7,578 nt of DNA from Desulfobacter sp. GTDB lineage: Bacteria > Desulfobacterota > Desulfobacteria > Desulfobacterales > Desulfobacteraceae. The stretch covers positions 1 to 7,578 of the forward strand of contig JAQYWJ010000101.1 in NCBI GenBank assembly GCA_030145005.1, written 5' to 3'. How positions within the stretch are numbered: the stretch's first letter is position 1; each line of letters begins with the position of its first letter. Both the position numbers and the translations under genes were made by a program. Below are positions 1-5,617 of this stretch, piece after piece. A model generated the notes under the pieces. That model saw only the letters and a list, made by a program, of their open reading frames with translations, ran no database searches and was not told where the DNA came from.

Positions 1-198
1 GTGCATAAGTTCAAAGGCAAGGGTTCCGTCTGATTTTTTAAGAGCCTTCTCAATTTTCCGGTCCTGGTGACTAAAAATTTCATCCCACATATCAATCATG
101 GGATAGGGAGGTGATGTCACCACAAGATTGACACTGCGGTCAGCCACCGCTGCCATTTTTGCGGCATTGCAAATATAGTGTTTATGGGTTGTTTTCAT
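1..198 (-). CDS. DNA methyltransferase, N-terminal part (cut by left edge)
   Basis: The first 66 codons of a site-specific DNA methyltransferase, which transfers a methyl group from S-adenosylmethionine to an exocyclic amino group in DNA. The frame runs open to base 1. Near residues 28-32 it reads TSPPY, followed by PMIDMW. This is catalytic motif IV of amino-methyltransferases; the SPPY form is commonest in N4-cytosine enzymes but also occurs in N6-adenine ones. Motif IV so near the N-terminus, with no AdoMet-binding FxGxG before it, fits the beta-class order in which that motif comes late. The ATG at 198 lies 9 bases after the mntP stop and has no clear Shine-Dalgarno sequence, so translation may depend on readthrough from mntP. 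Whether a restriction partner lies to the left cannot be seen. The methyltransferase class is fairly sure; target base and sequence are unknown. Confidence 0.82.
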   Translation of the reverse strand, partial: MKTTHKHYICNAAKMAAVADRSVNLVVTSPPYPMIDMWDEIFSHQDRKIEKALKKSDGTLAFELMH

Positions 199-207
199 AT
201 TTTTAAA

Positions 208-774
208 TCAGACACCGTAAAAAAGTGCAGGGATCAGGATTTTTAAGCCAAGACCTATTAATATTATTCCGCCAACAATTTCCATCCGACTGCCCAACGT
301 TGCGCCCACCCGGTTCCCGATGCCTATGGCGGCCACGGACATCGCGCAGGTAATAATACCAATAAGCGCTGACGGGTACCAGATATTGACATCCATCACG
401 GCCAACCCAAGGCCAATGGCCAGGGCATCAATGCTGGTAGCAAAACTGAGCATAACCATGGTCAGGCCTTTGGAGGGATCCCTGAGAAGGCATTCTCCAG
501 TATCGGCAAATCCCTCCCGGACCATGCGCCCGCCCACAAAGGCCAGAAGACCAAAGGCGATCCAGTGGTCCACGGCCCGGACATATGAAACAAACCCGGT
601 CCCCAGGAGCCATCCGACCACCGGCATCATGAACTGGAACAGACCAAAGTGAAAGGCCAGGCGAAATACGGCCCGCCGGTCTTTTGCATACCCACAGGCT
701 GCAGCAGCCATGGACACGGCCGATGCATCCATGGCCAGTCCAATGGCTATGACAACAATATCGAACAAATGCAT
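208..774 (-). CDS. mntP: Manganese efflux pump MntP
   Basis: A 188-residue inner-membrane protein that exports Mn2+ and protects against manganese excess. The length equals that of E. coli MntP. Two related halves are visible, each with an Asp in a membrane helix: DASAVS near residue 16 and SIDALAIG near residue 116, the conserved acidic pair of this family. About six hydrophobic segments can be drawn, near residues 4-25, 36-58, 68-83, 104-126, 133-153 and 166-186, with a basic, polar loop around 84-103. The ATG at 774 is 9 bases after the cytochrome stop; no strong Shine-Dalgarno precedes it, which suggests translational coupling. In many bacteria mntP follows a manganese-sensing yybP-ykoY riboswitch. 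The 9-base gap leaves no room for one here, so any manganese control would have to act on the upstream promoter. The family call is secure; the substrate is taken from the family. Confidence 0.93.
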   Translation of the reverse strand: MHLFDIVVIAIGLAMDASAVSMAAAACGYAKDRRAVFRLAFHFGLFQFMMPVVGWLLGTGFVSYVRAVDHWIAFGLLAFVGGRMVREGFADTGECLLRDPSKGLTMVMLSFATSIDALAIGLGLAVMDVNIWYPSALIGIITCAMSVAAIGIGNRVGATLGSRMEIVGGIILIGLGLKILIPALFYGV

Positions 775-783
775 TGTAATTTA

Positions 784-2133
784 TTAAAACGCTTTCTGCA
801 CTACAGCCATCTCCACCACAGGCAAAGGCCCTAATACCGGTCCGGGCAACTGATTAAGAATTTTCTGGGGCATGGACCGATACAGCAGCCGTGCGGTCAG
901 TGTGTATCCCTTTTGGGGGGTGGCCTTTAAATTAAATAAACGGGCCGCACTTTTCCCTACAGGAATCCGGGTATCGGACAAAATTTCCTTTGCTTTGGCC
1001 ATGTTAATGACCGGGTTGCCAAGGCCGTCCCCAAGAGTGACTTTAAACATCACTGTGTTTTCCGGCAGTTCATTATTATTATCTAGAACACCGGTCTGGA
1101 AAACGGTTTTGCCGTCACTGTCCGTTAAGGTAACTTCAATCCATACCTGGCGCAGATCCCCTAGTCCTGTGGGCAGACTGTGGCCGGCACCGGTATTGGT
1201 CACAACGACCCGGGCGGTGTGATCATCTGTCATGACCAGAAAAATATCTGCCGCATGTTTCAGACGTTCCACAGCCATGGCTGATTTATCTTCGGCATTA
1301 AACATTGCCGGCACGCCTGAGTTGGCGCCCACAAAATTGTGGGTAAAGATATGAGGCCGCTGCTTTGCACCTTCCGCAGCACTGCCCGGATTCTCAGGCC
1401 GAGGCGTCGATCCGGTAGCCGGCACCCCGGGCCGCTGATACATGTGGCAGCCCTGGCAGGGAACATGCTTTTCAGGATCAGGGCTGTTATACGGACTGTT
1501 TACCCATTCCGTGTATGTAGTTTCAAGGTCGGTGCCAAAGGCCACATGCTTGACATCGTGGCAAGTACCGCAAATTTTTGAATCCGTATGCAGTTTCGAG
1601 AAAGCGGCATCGTGAAAATCAGGTTCAGCATCGTCAAAGGGACCATACTTGACACCGGGATCATCTTCACCCTGACCCGGGGATAAAACCAGTCCGTTAT
1701 TGTACATTTGGGTAACGTCTACGGCCACGTGGCAATAGTCGCACTGGATGCCCTGGGCAGGGATATCCTGGACTTGGGATAGATCATCGGACACTTTTGT
1801 CGGGAAACCGCTAACAAATCCCACAGGGGTATGGCACTTCACGCAGGACTCTGCTTCCTCAATCTGGCCGGCATCAGTCAAGCCCTCGCGAAAAAATTTT
1901 GCTACCCGAATATAAATCGGGTCTTTATGGGAAAGATTGTGCAGGGAACCCTCCCACTGGGCCATAATCTCATCGTGGCATCCCCCACAGGTCTCGGGAT
2001 CAATGAATTGATCCAATTTAAAGGTATTTTCCTTAGAAGCGGCACCAACGGGTACAGCCCACACCAGTAAAACACACAGGAAAGCAAGCCCGCAGCAGAT
2101 GGGGGCAACCCGGATTCTTTGTTTTTTGTACAT
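784..2133 (-). CDS. Exported five-haem cytochrome c (c554-like)
   Basis: A 449-residue periplasmic electron carrier or redox enzyme. Residues 1-34 look like a Sec signal peptide: basic start (YKKQRIR), hydrophobic core, likely cut near VGAA. Five CXXCH haem c sites lie at about residues 49-53 (CGGCH), 97-101 (CVKCH), 131-135 (CDYCH), 188-192 (CGTCH) and 226-230 (CQGCH). The spacing and spare His residues (for example 65, 69, 196, 223, 261, 265) resemble the cytochrome c554 group. From about residue 285 the chain has no CXXCH and looks beta-rich; it carries GAGHSLPTG near 316-324, a motif I recall from other multihaem cytochromes whose His may ligate a haem. The open frame reaches a GTG at 2142, but a good AAGGAG sits 8 bases before the ATG at 2133, so I start there. 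The partner and substrate are unknown. No membrane anchor other than the signal is visible. mntP follows 9 bases downstream. Confidence 0.9.
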   Translation of the reverse strand: MYKKQRIRVAPICCGLAFLCVLLVWAVPVGAASKENTFKLDQFIDPETCGGCHDEIMAQWEGSLHNLSHKDPIYIRVAKFFREGLTDAGQIEEAESCVKCHTPVGFVSGFPTKVSDDLSQVQDIPAQGIQCDYCHVAVDVTQMYNNGLVLSPGQGEDDPGVKYGPFDDAEPDFHDAAFSKLHTDSKICGTCHDVKHVAFGTDLETTYTEWVNSPYNSPDPEKHVPCQGCHMYQRPGVPATGSTPRPENPGSAAEGAKQRPHIFTHNFVGANSGVPAMFNAEDKSAMAVERLKHAADIFLVMTDDHTARVVVTNTGAGHSLPTGLGDLRQVWIEVTLTDSDGKTVFQTGVLDNNNELPENTVMFKVTLGDGLGNPVINMAKAKEILSDTRIPVGKSAARLFNLKATPQKGYTLTARLLYRSMPQKILNQLPGPVLGPLPVVEMAVVQKAF

Positions 2134-2141
2134 AATGATCA

Positions 2142-2147
2142 CTCCTT
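2142..2147 (-). promoter_or_regulatory. Ribosome binding site of the cytochrome gene
   Basis: On the minus strand this reads AAGGAG and lies 8 bases before the ATG at 2133. It overlaps the upstream in-frame GTG at 2142, which therefore cannot be the start. This decides the ATG. Confidence 0.85.
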
Positions 2148-2307
2148 TTCATAAACTGGGTAAGGATTGTTGGCCTCACGGGCCAATCATTTTTTCGGGC
2201 CTCAGGATTTGCAGGGACCACGGCCCTGTTTATTGGCCTTTTGGGTCCCCTTTGCGACCCATTCAAAAAAACGGACAATGAAATTTTTTTTCTTATGTGC
2301 AACATGA
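2143..2307 (-). promoter_or_regulatory. Hairpin-rich gap / leader before the cytochrome gene
   Basis: This gene-free gap holds several inverted repeats. One is TTGGCC/GGCCAA with a 5-base loop (2170-2186). The others are CAGGG/CCCTG (2212-2228) and GGGTC/GACCC (2243-2260). The last two can rearrange, because GGGACC (2214-2219) is fully complementary to GGTCCC (2244-2249). The stems lie between the reductase stop and the cytochrome Shine-Dalgarno, so they would be in the 5' leader if the promoter is in the early part of the gap or upstream. I find no convincing -35/-10 pair and no match to a riboswitch class I know. The 2170-2186 stem is followed by a T-run only on the plus strand, so it is not a normal terminator for these genes. 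Confidence 0.4.
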
Positions 2308-2829
2308 CTATTTTTCATGGGTTACCACATGATAAATGAGCAGAATGTGACCGTCTCCAAGATCTTTGATGGGCTCCTCCAACGACAGCTCAAGATCAAG
2401 ATCAAGGGGCGGGGCAAATAAGGACAGCCCTGAGCCGAACAGCCGGGGCACCAAGGTCAGGTGTATCTGGGTGATCAGGTTATCCCGGATAAACAACGTG
2501 TTGACGGTAGCTCCGCCAACTAAAGCAACGCTGGTATACCCCTTAAGTTCAAGGTCTTCAAGAATCTTGGCCGGGGGCAGGTCCGTAAATATCAGGTTGT
2601 CTTGATCACTTTGCCTGGATTTATCCCGGGTCATAACAACATTAAGGCGACCCGGCAGGGGTTTGCCAATGGTGTCATAGGTTTTTGATCCCATGATCAT
2701 GACACCTGCCTTTTTGGTCACTTCCACATAATATTTTTTATCGGCTTTGCCGGTCCAGTCCACAATCTGGCTGGAATCCCGGGCAATCTTACCGTCCACG
2801 GTTGAGGCCATCAGCAAAATGACTTCCAT
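2308..2829 (-). CDS. Dihydrofolate reductase family protein (RibD C-terminal domain-like)
   Basis: A 173-residue cytosolic protein of the DHFR/RibD-C fold, a group of NADPH-dependent reductases that includes the pyrimidine reductase step of riboflavin synthesis and many uncharacterised members. Visible family features are the start with MASTVDGKIA (about 7-16), MGSKTYDTIGKPLPG (46-60) followed by RLNVVMTR (61-68), VALVGGATVN (101-110) for nucleotide binding, and the late VPRLFGSGLSLF (127-138). There is no deaminase domain, so it is not a full RibD, and no other riboflavin or folate gene is nearby. The reading frame extends upstream to 2871, but the ATG at 2829 has AGGAG six bases before it and gives the usual N-terminus for the family. 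It lies about 108 bases after the fumarase stop. Its substrate cannot be told from the sequence. Confidence 0.85.
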   Translation of the reverse strand: MEVILLMASTVDGKIARDSSQIVDWTGKADKKYYVEVTKKAGVMIMGSKTYDTIGKPLPGRLNVVMTRDKSRQSDQDNLIFTDLPPAKILEDLELKGYTSVALVGGATVNTLFIRDNLITQIHLTLVPRLFGSGLSLFAPPLDLDLELSLEEPIKDLGDGHILLIYHVVTHEK

Positions 2830-2835
2830 AGAATT

Positions 2836-2904
2836 CTCCTGTCCAGAGATGAAAACAGGACAGACAAGCACCGTAAATAAATTCGGCAGCCCTCCCTGTC
2901 CTGT
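2836..2904 (-). promoter_or_regulatory. Competing inverted repeats over the ribosome binding site of the reductase gene
   Basis: The Shine-Dalgarno AGGAG (2836-2840 on the minus strand) is part of GGACAGGAG. GGACAG can pair with CTGTCC (minus strand of 2858-2863) through a 13-base loop, which would partly mask the site. The same segment, as CTGTCCTGT (2855-2863), is also a perfect 9-base complement of ACAGGACAG farther upstream (2896-2904). The two pairings exclude each other. The repeats are plain in the sequence; a switching role is inference. Confidence 0.35.
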
Positions 2905-2937
2905 TTGATTTTAAAAACAGATTGAGTCTTGGATTAA

Positions 2938-4545
2938 TTATACCAGGCCTTCAAAAAAATCATTACCCTTATCATCAACAATGATAAACGCAGGGAAATT
3001 TTCCACCGTGATCATCCACACGGCTTCCATGCCCAGTTCTTCATATTCAACCAACTCGACCTTTTTAATAAAATCCTTGCCCAGACGTGCGGCCGGACCA
3101 CCAGGGGAACCTAGATAAAAACCACCGTAGGTCTTACAGGCATCAGTAACGACCTGGGACCGGTTGCCCTTGGCCAGCATGATCATAGAACCCCCTTCTT
3201 TCTGGAAAATAGGTACATAGGGATCCATGCGGCCGGCTGTGGTGGGCCCGAATGATCCTGAAGCTTCGCCTTCGGGCGTTTTCGCAGGACCTGCATAGTA
3301 GATGATGTGATTTTTAATGTAATCGGGCAGTCCTTTGCCCGCTTCAAGCCGTTCCATGAACTTGGCATGGGCAATGTCTCTGGCCACAATGATTTTACCG
3401 GTCAAAGAGAGTCGGGTGGATACCGGATATTTGGTCAGTTCAGCGCGAACTTCATCCATGGGACGATTCAGGTCAATCTCAACAGCGGGTGCCATTTCAG
3501 GTTCGCTGGCCGGCAGATATTCCGCCGGGTTTTCAACCAGTTGTTCCAGGAACACGCCGTCCCGGGTGATTTTACCCTTGATCTGCCGGTCGGCAGAGCA
3601 GGAAACGCCAATGCCGACGGGACAGGATGCGCCGTGGCGGGGCAGCCTTACGATCCGGATATCCAGGGCAAAGTATTTGCCGCCGAATTGTGCCCCAAGC
3701 CCTAAATCCCTGGACCGATCCAGAACTTTTTGCTCAAGGTCAATGTCCCTGAACGCATGGCCGGTTTCGCTGCCCTTGGTGGGCAGGGTATCCAGATATT
3801 TAGCCGATGCCAGTTTTACCGCCTTGAGATTAAGTTCCGCAGAGGTGCCGCCAATAACAAAAGCGATGTGATAGGGGGGGCAGGCTGCTGTGCCTAAGTG
3901 CTTCATTTCCTTGAGCATGAAGTCAATCAATCCCTCTTCGGTATTGAGTACGGCCTTGGTCATCTGGAACAGGGCTGTTTTATTGGCAGAGCCGCCGCCT
4001 TTTGCCATGAACAGGAAGTTGTACTCATCGCCCTGGACCGCAGCGACTTCCACCTGGGCCGGCATATTATTTTTGGTATTCACTTCGTCATACATGGTGA
4101 GCGGCGCATTCTGGGAATACCGCAAATTGGTTTTTGTATAGGCTTCAAATGCGCCTTTGGACAATTCGCGCTCATCCTCGGACCAGGTCCAGACCTGCTG
4201 GCCCTTTTTGCCCATAATGATGGCGGTGCCGGTGTCCTGACACATGGGATATACTTTTTCAGCCGATATGACAGCGTTTTTCAAGAGTTCCAGGGCAACA
4301 TAACGGTCATTGTCAGAACTTTCAGGGTCATCAATCACGGCCCGTACCTGTTCCAGATGTTCGGCCCGGTACAGATGTGCCACATCCCTAAACGCGGCAT
4401 TGGCCAGCAGAGTCAATGCAACGGGCTCCACCATGACCACATCCTTGCCCTCAAATTCCCGGACCCGGACATGATCCTTGGTCAACAGGCGGTATTGCGT
4501 TGCATCCTTTTTCAACGGAAACATGGGTTCATAGTTAAATTCCAT
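2938..4545 (-). CDS. fum: Fumarate hydratase, class I, single-chain
   Basis: A 535-residue iron-sulfur hydro-lyase that interconverts fumarate and malate. It belongs to the oxygen-sensitive FumA/FumB type, close to the 548 residues of E. coli FumA, with both domains in one chain. The three Cys that should hold the catalytic [4Fe-4S] cluster are near residues 102 (PMCQDTGT), 222 (TAACPPYH) and 316 (GVSCSADR), matching Cys105/224/318 of E. coli FumA. The C-terminal domain starts near residue 350; KNHIIYYAGPAKTPEG (411-426) and GSFGPTTAGRMD (430-441) are strongly conserved family segments. The frame is open upstream to 4662, but GAGGGA seven bases before the ATG at 4545 and the family N-terminus favour 4545. 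Lying downstream of frdAB, it completes succinate-fumarate-malate conversion. L-tartrate dehydratases and mesaconases share the fold, but context favours fumarase. Confidence 0.94.
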   Translation of the reverse strand: MEFNYEPMFPLKKDATQYRLLTKDHVRVREFEGKDVVMVEPVALTLLANAAFRDVAHLYRAEHLEQVRAVIDDPESSDNDRYVALELLKNAVISAEKVYPMCQDTGTAIIMGKKGQQVWTWSEDERELSKGAFEAYTKTNLRYSQNAPLTMYDEVNTKNNMPAQVEVAAVQGDEYNFLFMAKGGGSANKTALFQMTKAVLNTEEGLIDFMLKEMKHLGTAACPPYHIAFVIGGTSAELNLKAVKLASAKYLDTLPTKGSETGHAFRDIDLEQKVLDRSRDLGLGAQFGGKYFALDIRIVRLPRHGASCPVGIGVSCSADRQIKGKITRDGVFLEQLVENPAEYLPASEPEMAPAVEIDLNRPMDEVRAELTKYPVSTRLSLTGKIIVARDIAHAKFMERLEAGKGLPDYIKNHIIYYAGPAKTPEGEASGSFGPTTAGRMDPYVPIFQKEGGSMIMLAKGNRSQVVTDACKTYGGFYLGSPGGPAARLGKDFIKKVELVEYEELGMEAVWMITVENFPAFIIVDDKGNDFFEGLV

Positions 4546-4552
4546 TCGTTTT

Positions 4553-4558
4553 TCCCTC
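4553..4558 (-). promoter_or_regulatory. Ribosome binding site of the fumarase gene
   Basis: Minus-strand GAGGGA seven bases before the ATG at 4545. It supports that start over the 39-codon longer frame, whose extra residues look like translated leader sequence. Confidence 0.75.
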
Positions 4559-4642
4559 TTTGTAGTTTGTCCCTCTTTTAGAAGATCTGACAAGCAACAG
4601 GTATTAAATCCCTGCTGCCTGCCGCCATTATTTGAAATATTT

Positions 4643-4670
4643 AATATAAAAGTCCGGACCAATTGTCCAA
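4643..4670 (-). promoter_or_regulatory. Candidate promoter of the fumarase gene
   Basis: On the minus strand TTGGAC (4665-4670) and TATATT (4643-4648) are separated by 16 bases, a plausible sigma-70 pair about 100 bases before the fumarase ATG. The spacer holds the perfect 8-base palindrome GTCCGGAC (4652-4659), and GGAC/GTCC repeats extend it toward the -35 box, so a repressor site is possible. Only the base pattern supports this. Confidence 0.35.
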
Positions 4671-4691
4671 TTTTCTTTTATATTTTTTCGC

Positions 4692-4721
4692 ATCCCTTAA
4701 CAGGGATAGCGCGCTATCCTT
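4692..4721. repeat. Two overlapping hairpins, one a perfect 16-base palindrome
   Basis: GGATAGCGCGCTATCC (4704-4719) is a perfect palindrome. ATCCCT/AGGGAT (4692-4697 and 4702-4707, loop of 4) shares bases with it, so only one can form at a time in RNA. On the plus strand the palindrome is followed by a T-rich stretch; on the minus strand, where the genes are, it is not, so it is not a textbook terminator for frdB. It may be a protein binding site or an attenuator-like element. Confidence 0.5.
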
Positions 4722-4744
4722 ATTTTGTTCTTTGACAGAAACCC

Positions 4745-4883
4745 GTGTTTGGACGAAAAGTTGCCCAGATGCAAGGCGCAGAAAAATTTAAAACCGGAGC
4801 AACCTCTTGGTTGTGAGGCCAAATCTTATAATTTGGTAAATTTTTCTGCAACGCCGCAGATGGGTGACTTTTCGTTCAAACAC
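4745..4883. repeat. 139-bp imperfect inverted-repeat element (MITE-like or terminator-like)
   Basis: The two ends match as inverted copies over about 46 bases. Both start GTGTTTG, share ACGAAAAGT, CCCA and TGC, and end the arm with GCAGAAAAATTTA; about 36 positions agree, with one gap. Between the arms are two small hairpins: CAACC/GGTTG (4800-4813) and CCAAAT/ATTTGG (4819-4836). Folded, the whole would be a long stem capped by two loops. The right end includes the last base of the frdB stop codon. There is no transposase in it, and I see no clear target-site duplication. It may be a non-autonomous mobile repeat, and it could also end the frdAB transcript. The inverted repeat is directly visible; its class is inferred. 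Confidence 0.7.
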
Positions 4884-5617
4884 TATTTAACCATGGCCAT
4901 CCTGCGTCTTAGAAATGCAATCTGAGTCTGAAGAGGCAGATTCTTGGGGCAGTGATCCTCGCATCCCAGAAGGGTCATGCAGCCGAATACCCCGTCGTCG
5001 TCACCCATGATCTCGTAAAACTCTTCATCGGTCCGCTTGTCCCTGGGATCCAAATAAAACCGGGCCAGGCGCATGAAACCCGCGGCGGACAGAAAATCCG
5101 GCCGCATACGTTTTGTGGCGCATGCAGACACGCAGCACCCGCACTCCACGCAGCGTTCCAGCTCATATACCTCATCCATGATGTCGGGATCCATGCGCTC
5201 TTCCAGCTTGTTGAAATCCATATCATCAGTTTCAATATCATGGATCCAGGATTCCACCCGCTCGCTCATGGCCTGCATGAATTTGCCCGTGTTCACGGAC
5301 AGATCACCGATGAGCTCAAACCCGGGCAGGGGCAGCAGGGAAATCTGTCCATCCTCAAACTTTGAGGTCAGGGTTCGGCAGGCCAGATCAGGTTTACCGT
5401 TGATCACCATGCCGCAGGAACCGCACATCCCGGACCGGCAGATAAAATCAAATTGTAAGGAGGAATCCTGTTGCTCCCTGATCTCGTTTAATGCAATGAA
5501 AATGGTCATCCCCGGGGCTTCGGTGACCTCATAGGTTACCATGCGCGGCGTGTCGTCCTTTTTCTGAGGGTTGTACCGAAATATCTCAAATTTTAAAATT
5601 CTGCCTTCTTGACTCAT
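4883..5617 (-). CDS. frdB: Succinate dehydrogenase/fumarate reductase iron-sulfur subunit
   Basis: A 244-residue subunit that carries electrons between the FAD of FrdA and the quinone site of the membrane subunit. All three cluster-binding sets are present: [2Fe-2S] at Cys60, 65, 68 and 80 (CRSGMCGSC then C); [4Fe-4S] at Cys156, 159 and 162 with Cys223; [3Fe-4S] at Cys166, 213 and 219. An extra Cys161 makes the local sequence CVECGCCVSAC. The N-terminal ferredoxin domain spans about 1-110 and the helical domain about 145-240. Length and layout match Wolinella FrdB. The ATG at 5617 overlaps the frdA stop by one base (TAATG), and AGGGGG lies 8 bases upstream inside frdA, so translation is probably coupled. 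The protein ends normally (LRRRMAMVK) although the inverted repeat touches its stop codon. The direction of catalysis cannot be told from this subunit; sdhB would be an equally fair name. Confidence 0.95.
   Translation of the reverse strand: MSQEGRILKFEIFRYNPQKKDDTPRMVTYEVTEAPGMTIFIALNEIREQQDSSLQFDFICRSGMCGSCGMVINGKPDLACRTLTSKFEDGQISLLPLPGFELIGDLSVNTGKFMQAMSERVESWIHDIETDDMDFNKLEERMDPDIMDEVYELERCVECGCCVSACATKRMRPDFLSAAGFMRLARFYLDPRDKRTDEEFYEIMGDDDGVFGCMTLLGCEDHCPKNLPLQTQIAFLRRRMAMVK

Larger units (their letters stand above)
4546..4882. other. Intergenic region between frdB and fumarase: contents
   Basis: This 337-base gap has no convincing gene. In transcription order it holds the inverted-repeat element, the overlapping hairpins, the candidate fumarase promoter and an untranslated leader of roughly 90 bases. 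The region from about 4620 to 4690 is distinctly AT-rich, which fits a promoter. The promoter and the long stem suggest that fumarase has its own transcript rather than depending wholly on frdAB. Confidence 0.6.

Noticed and set aside
775..783. Manganese riboswitch (yybP-ykoY) before mntP
   Set aside because: Only 9 bases separate mntP from the cytochrome gene, too few for the element.
2134..2142. GTG start of the cytochrome at 2142
   Set aside because: The GTG overlaps the AAGGAG ribosome binding site of the better ATG at 2133.
2170..2196. Intrinsic terminator (TTGGCC/GGCCAA then T-run)
   Set aside because: The T-run follows the stem only on the plus strand, and there is no plus-strand gene to end. 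On the coding strand the stem is preceded, not followed, by the homopolymer.
2161..2280. c-di-GMP class I riboswitch before the cytochrome
   Set aside because: GGGTCGCAAAG resembles one part of that class, but the rest of the conserved core and its paired helices are not present.
3898..4581. Plus-strand open frame of 227 codons opposite fumarase
   Set aside because: It lies wholly antisense to the conserved fumarase, without a recognisable domain.
4546..4662. N-terminal extension of fumarase to 4662
   Set aside because: The extra 39 residues resemble translated AT-rich leader, overlap the candidate promoter, and a good ribosome binding site precedes 4545.
4732..4760. Plus-strand TTGACA at 4732-4737 as a promoter
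   Set aside because: There is no -10 box at the right spacing, and it would read into antisense of frdB.
4725..4925. Plus-strand 66-codon frame across the inverted repeat
   Set aside because: It is read through the repeat element and the end of frdB. It has no Shine-Dalgarno, and frames of this kind are typical spurious calls in dispersed repeats.
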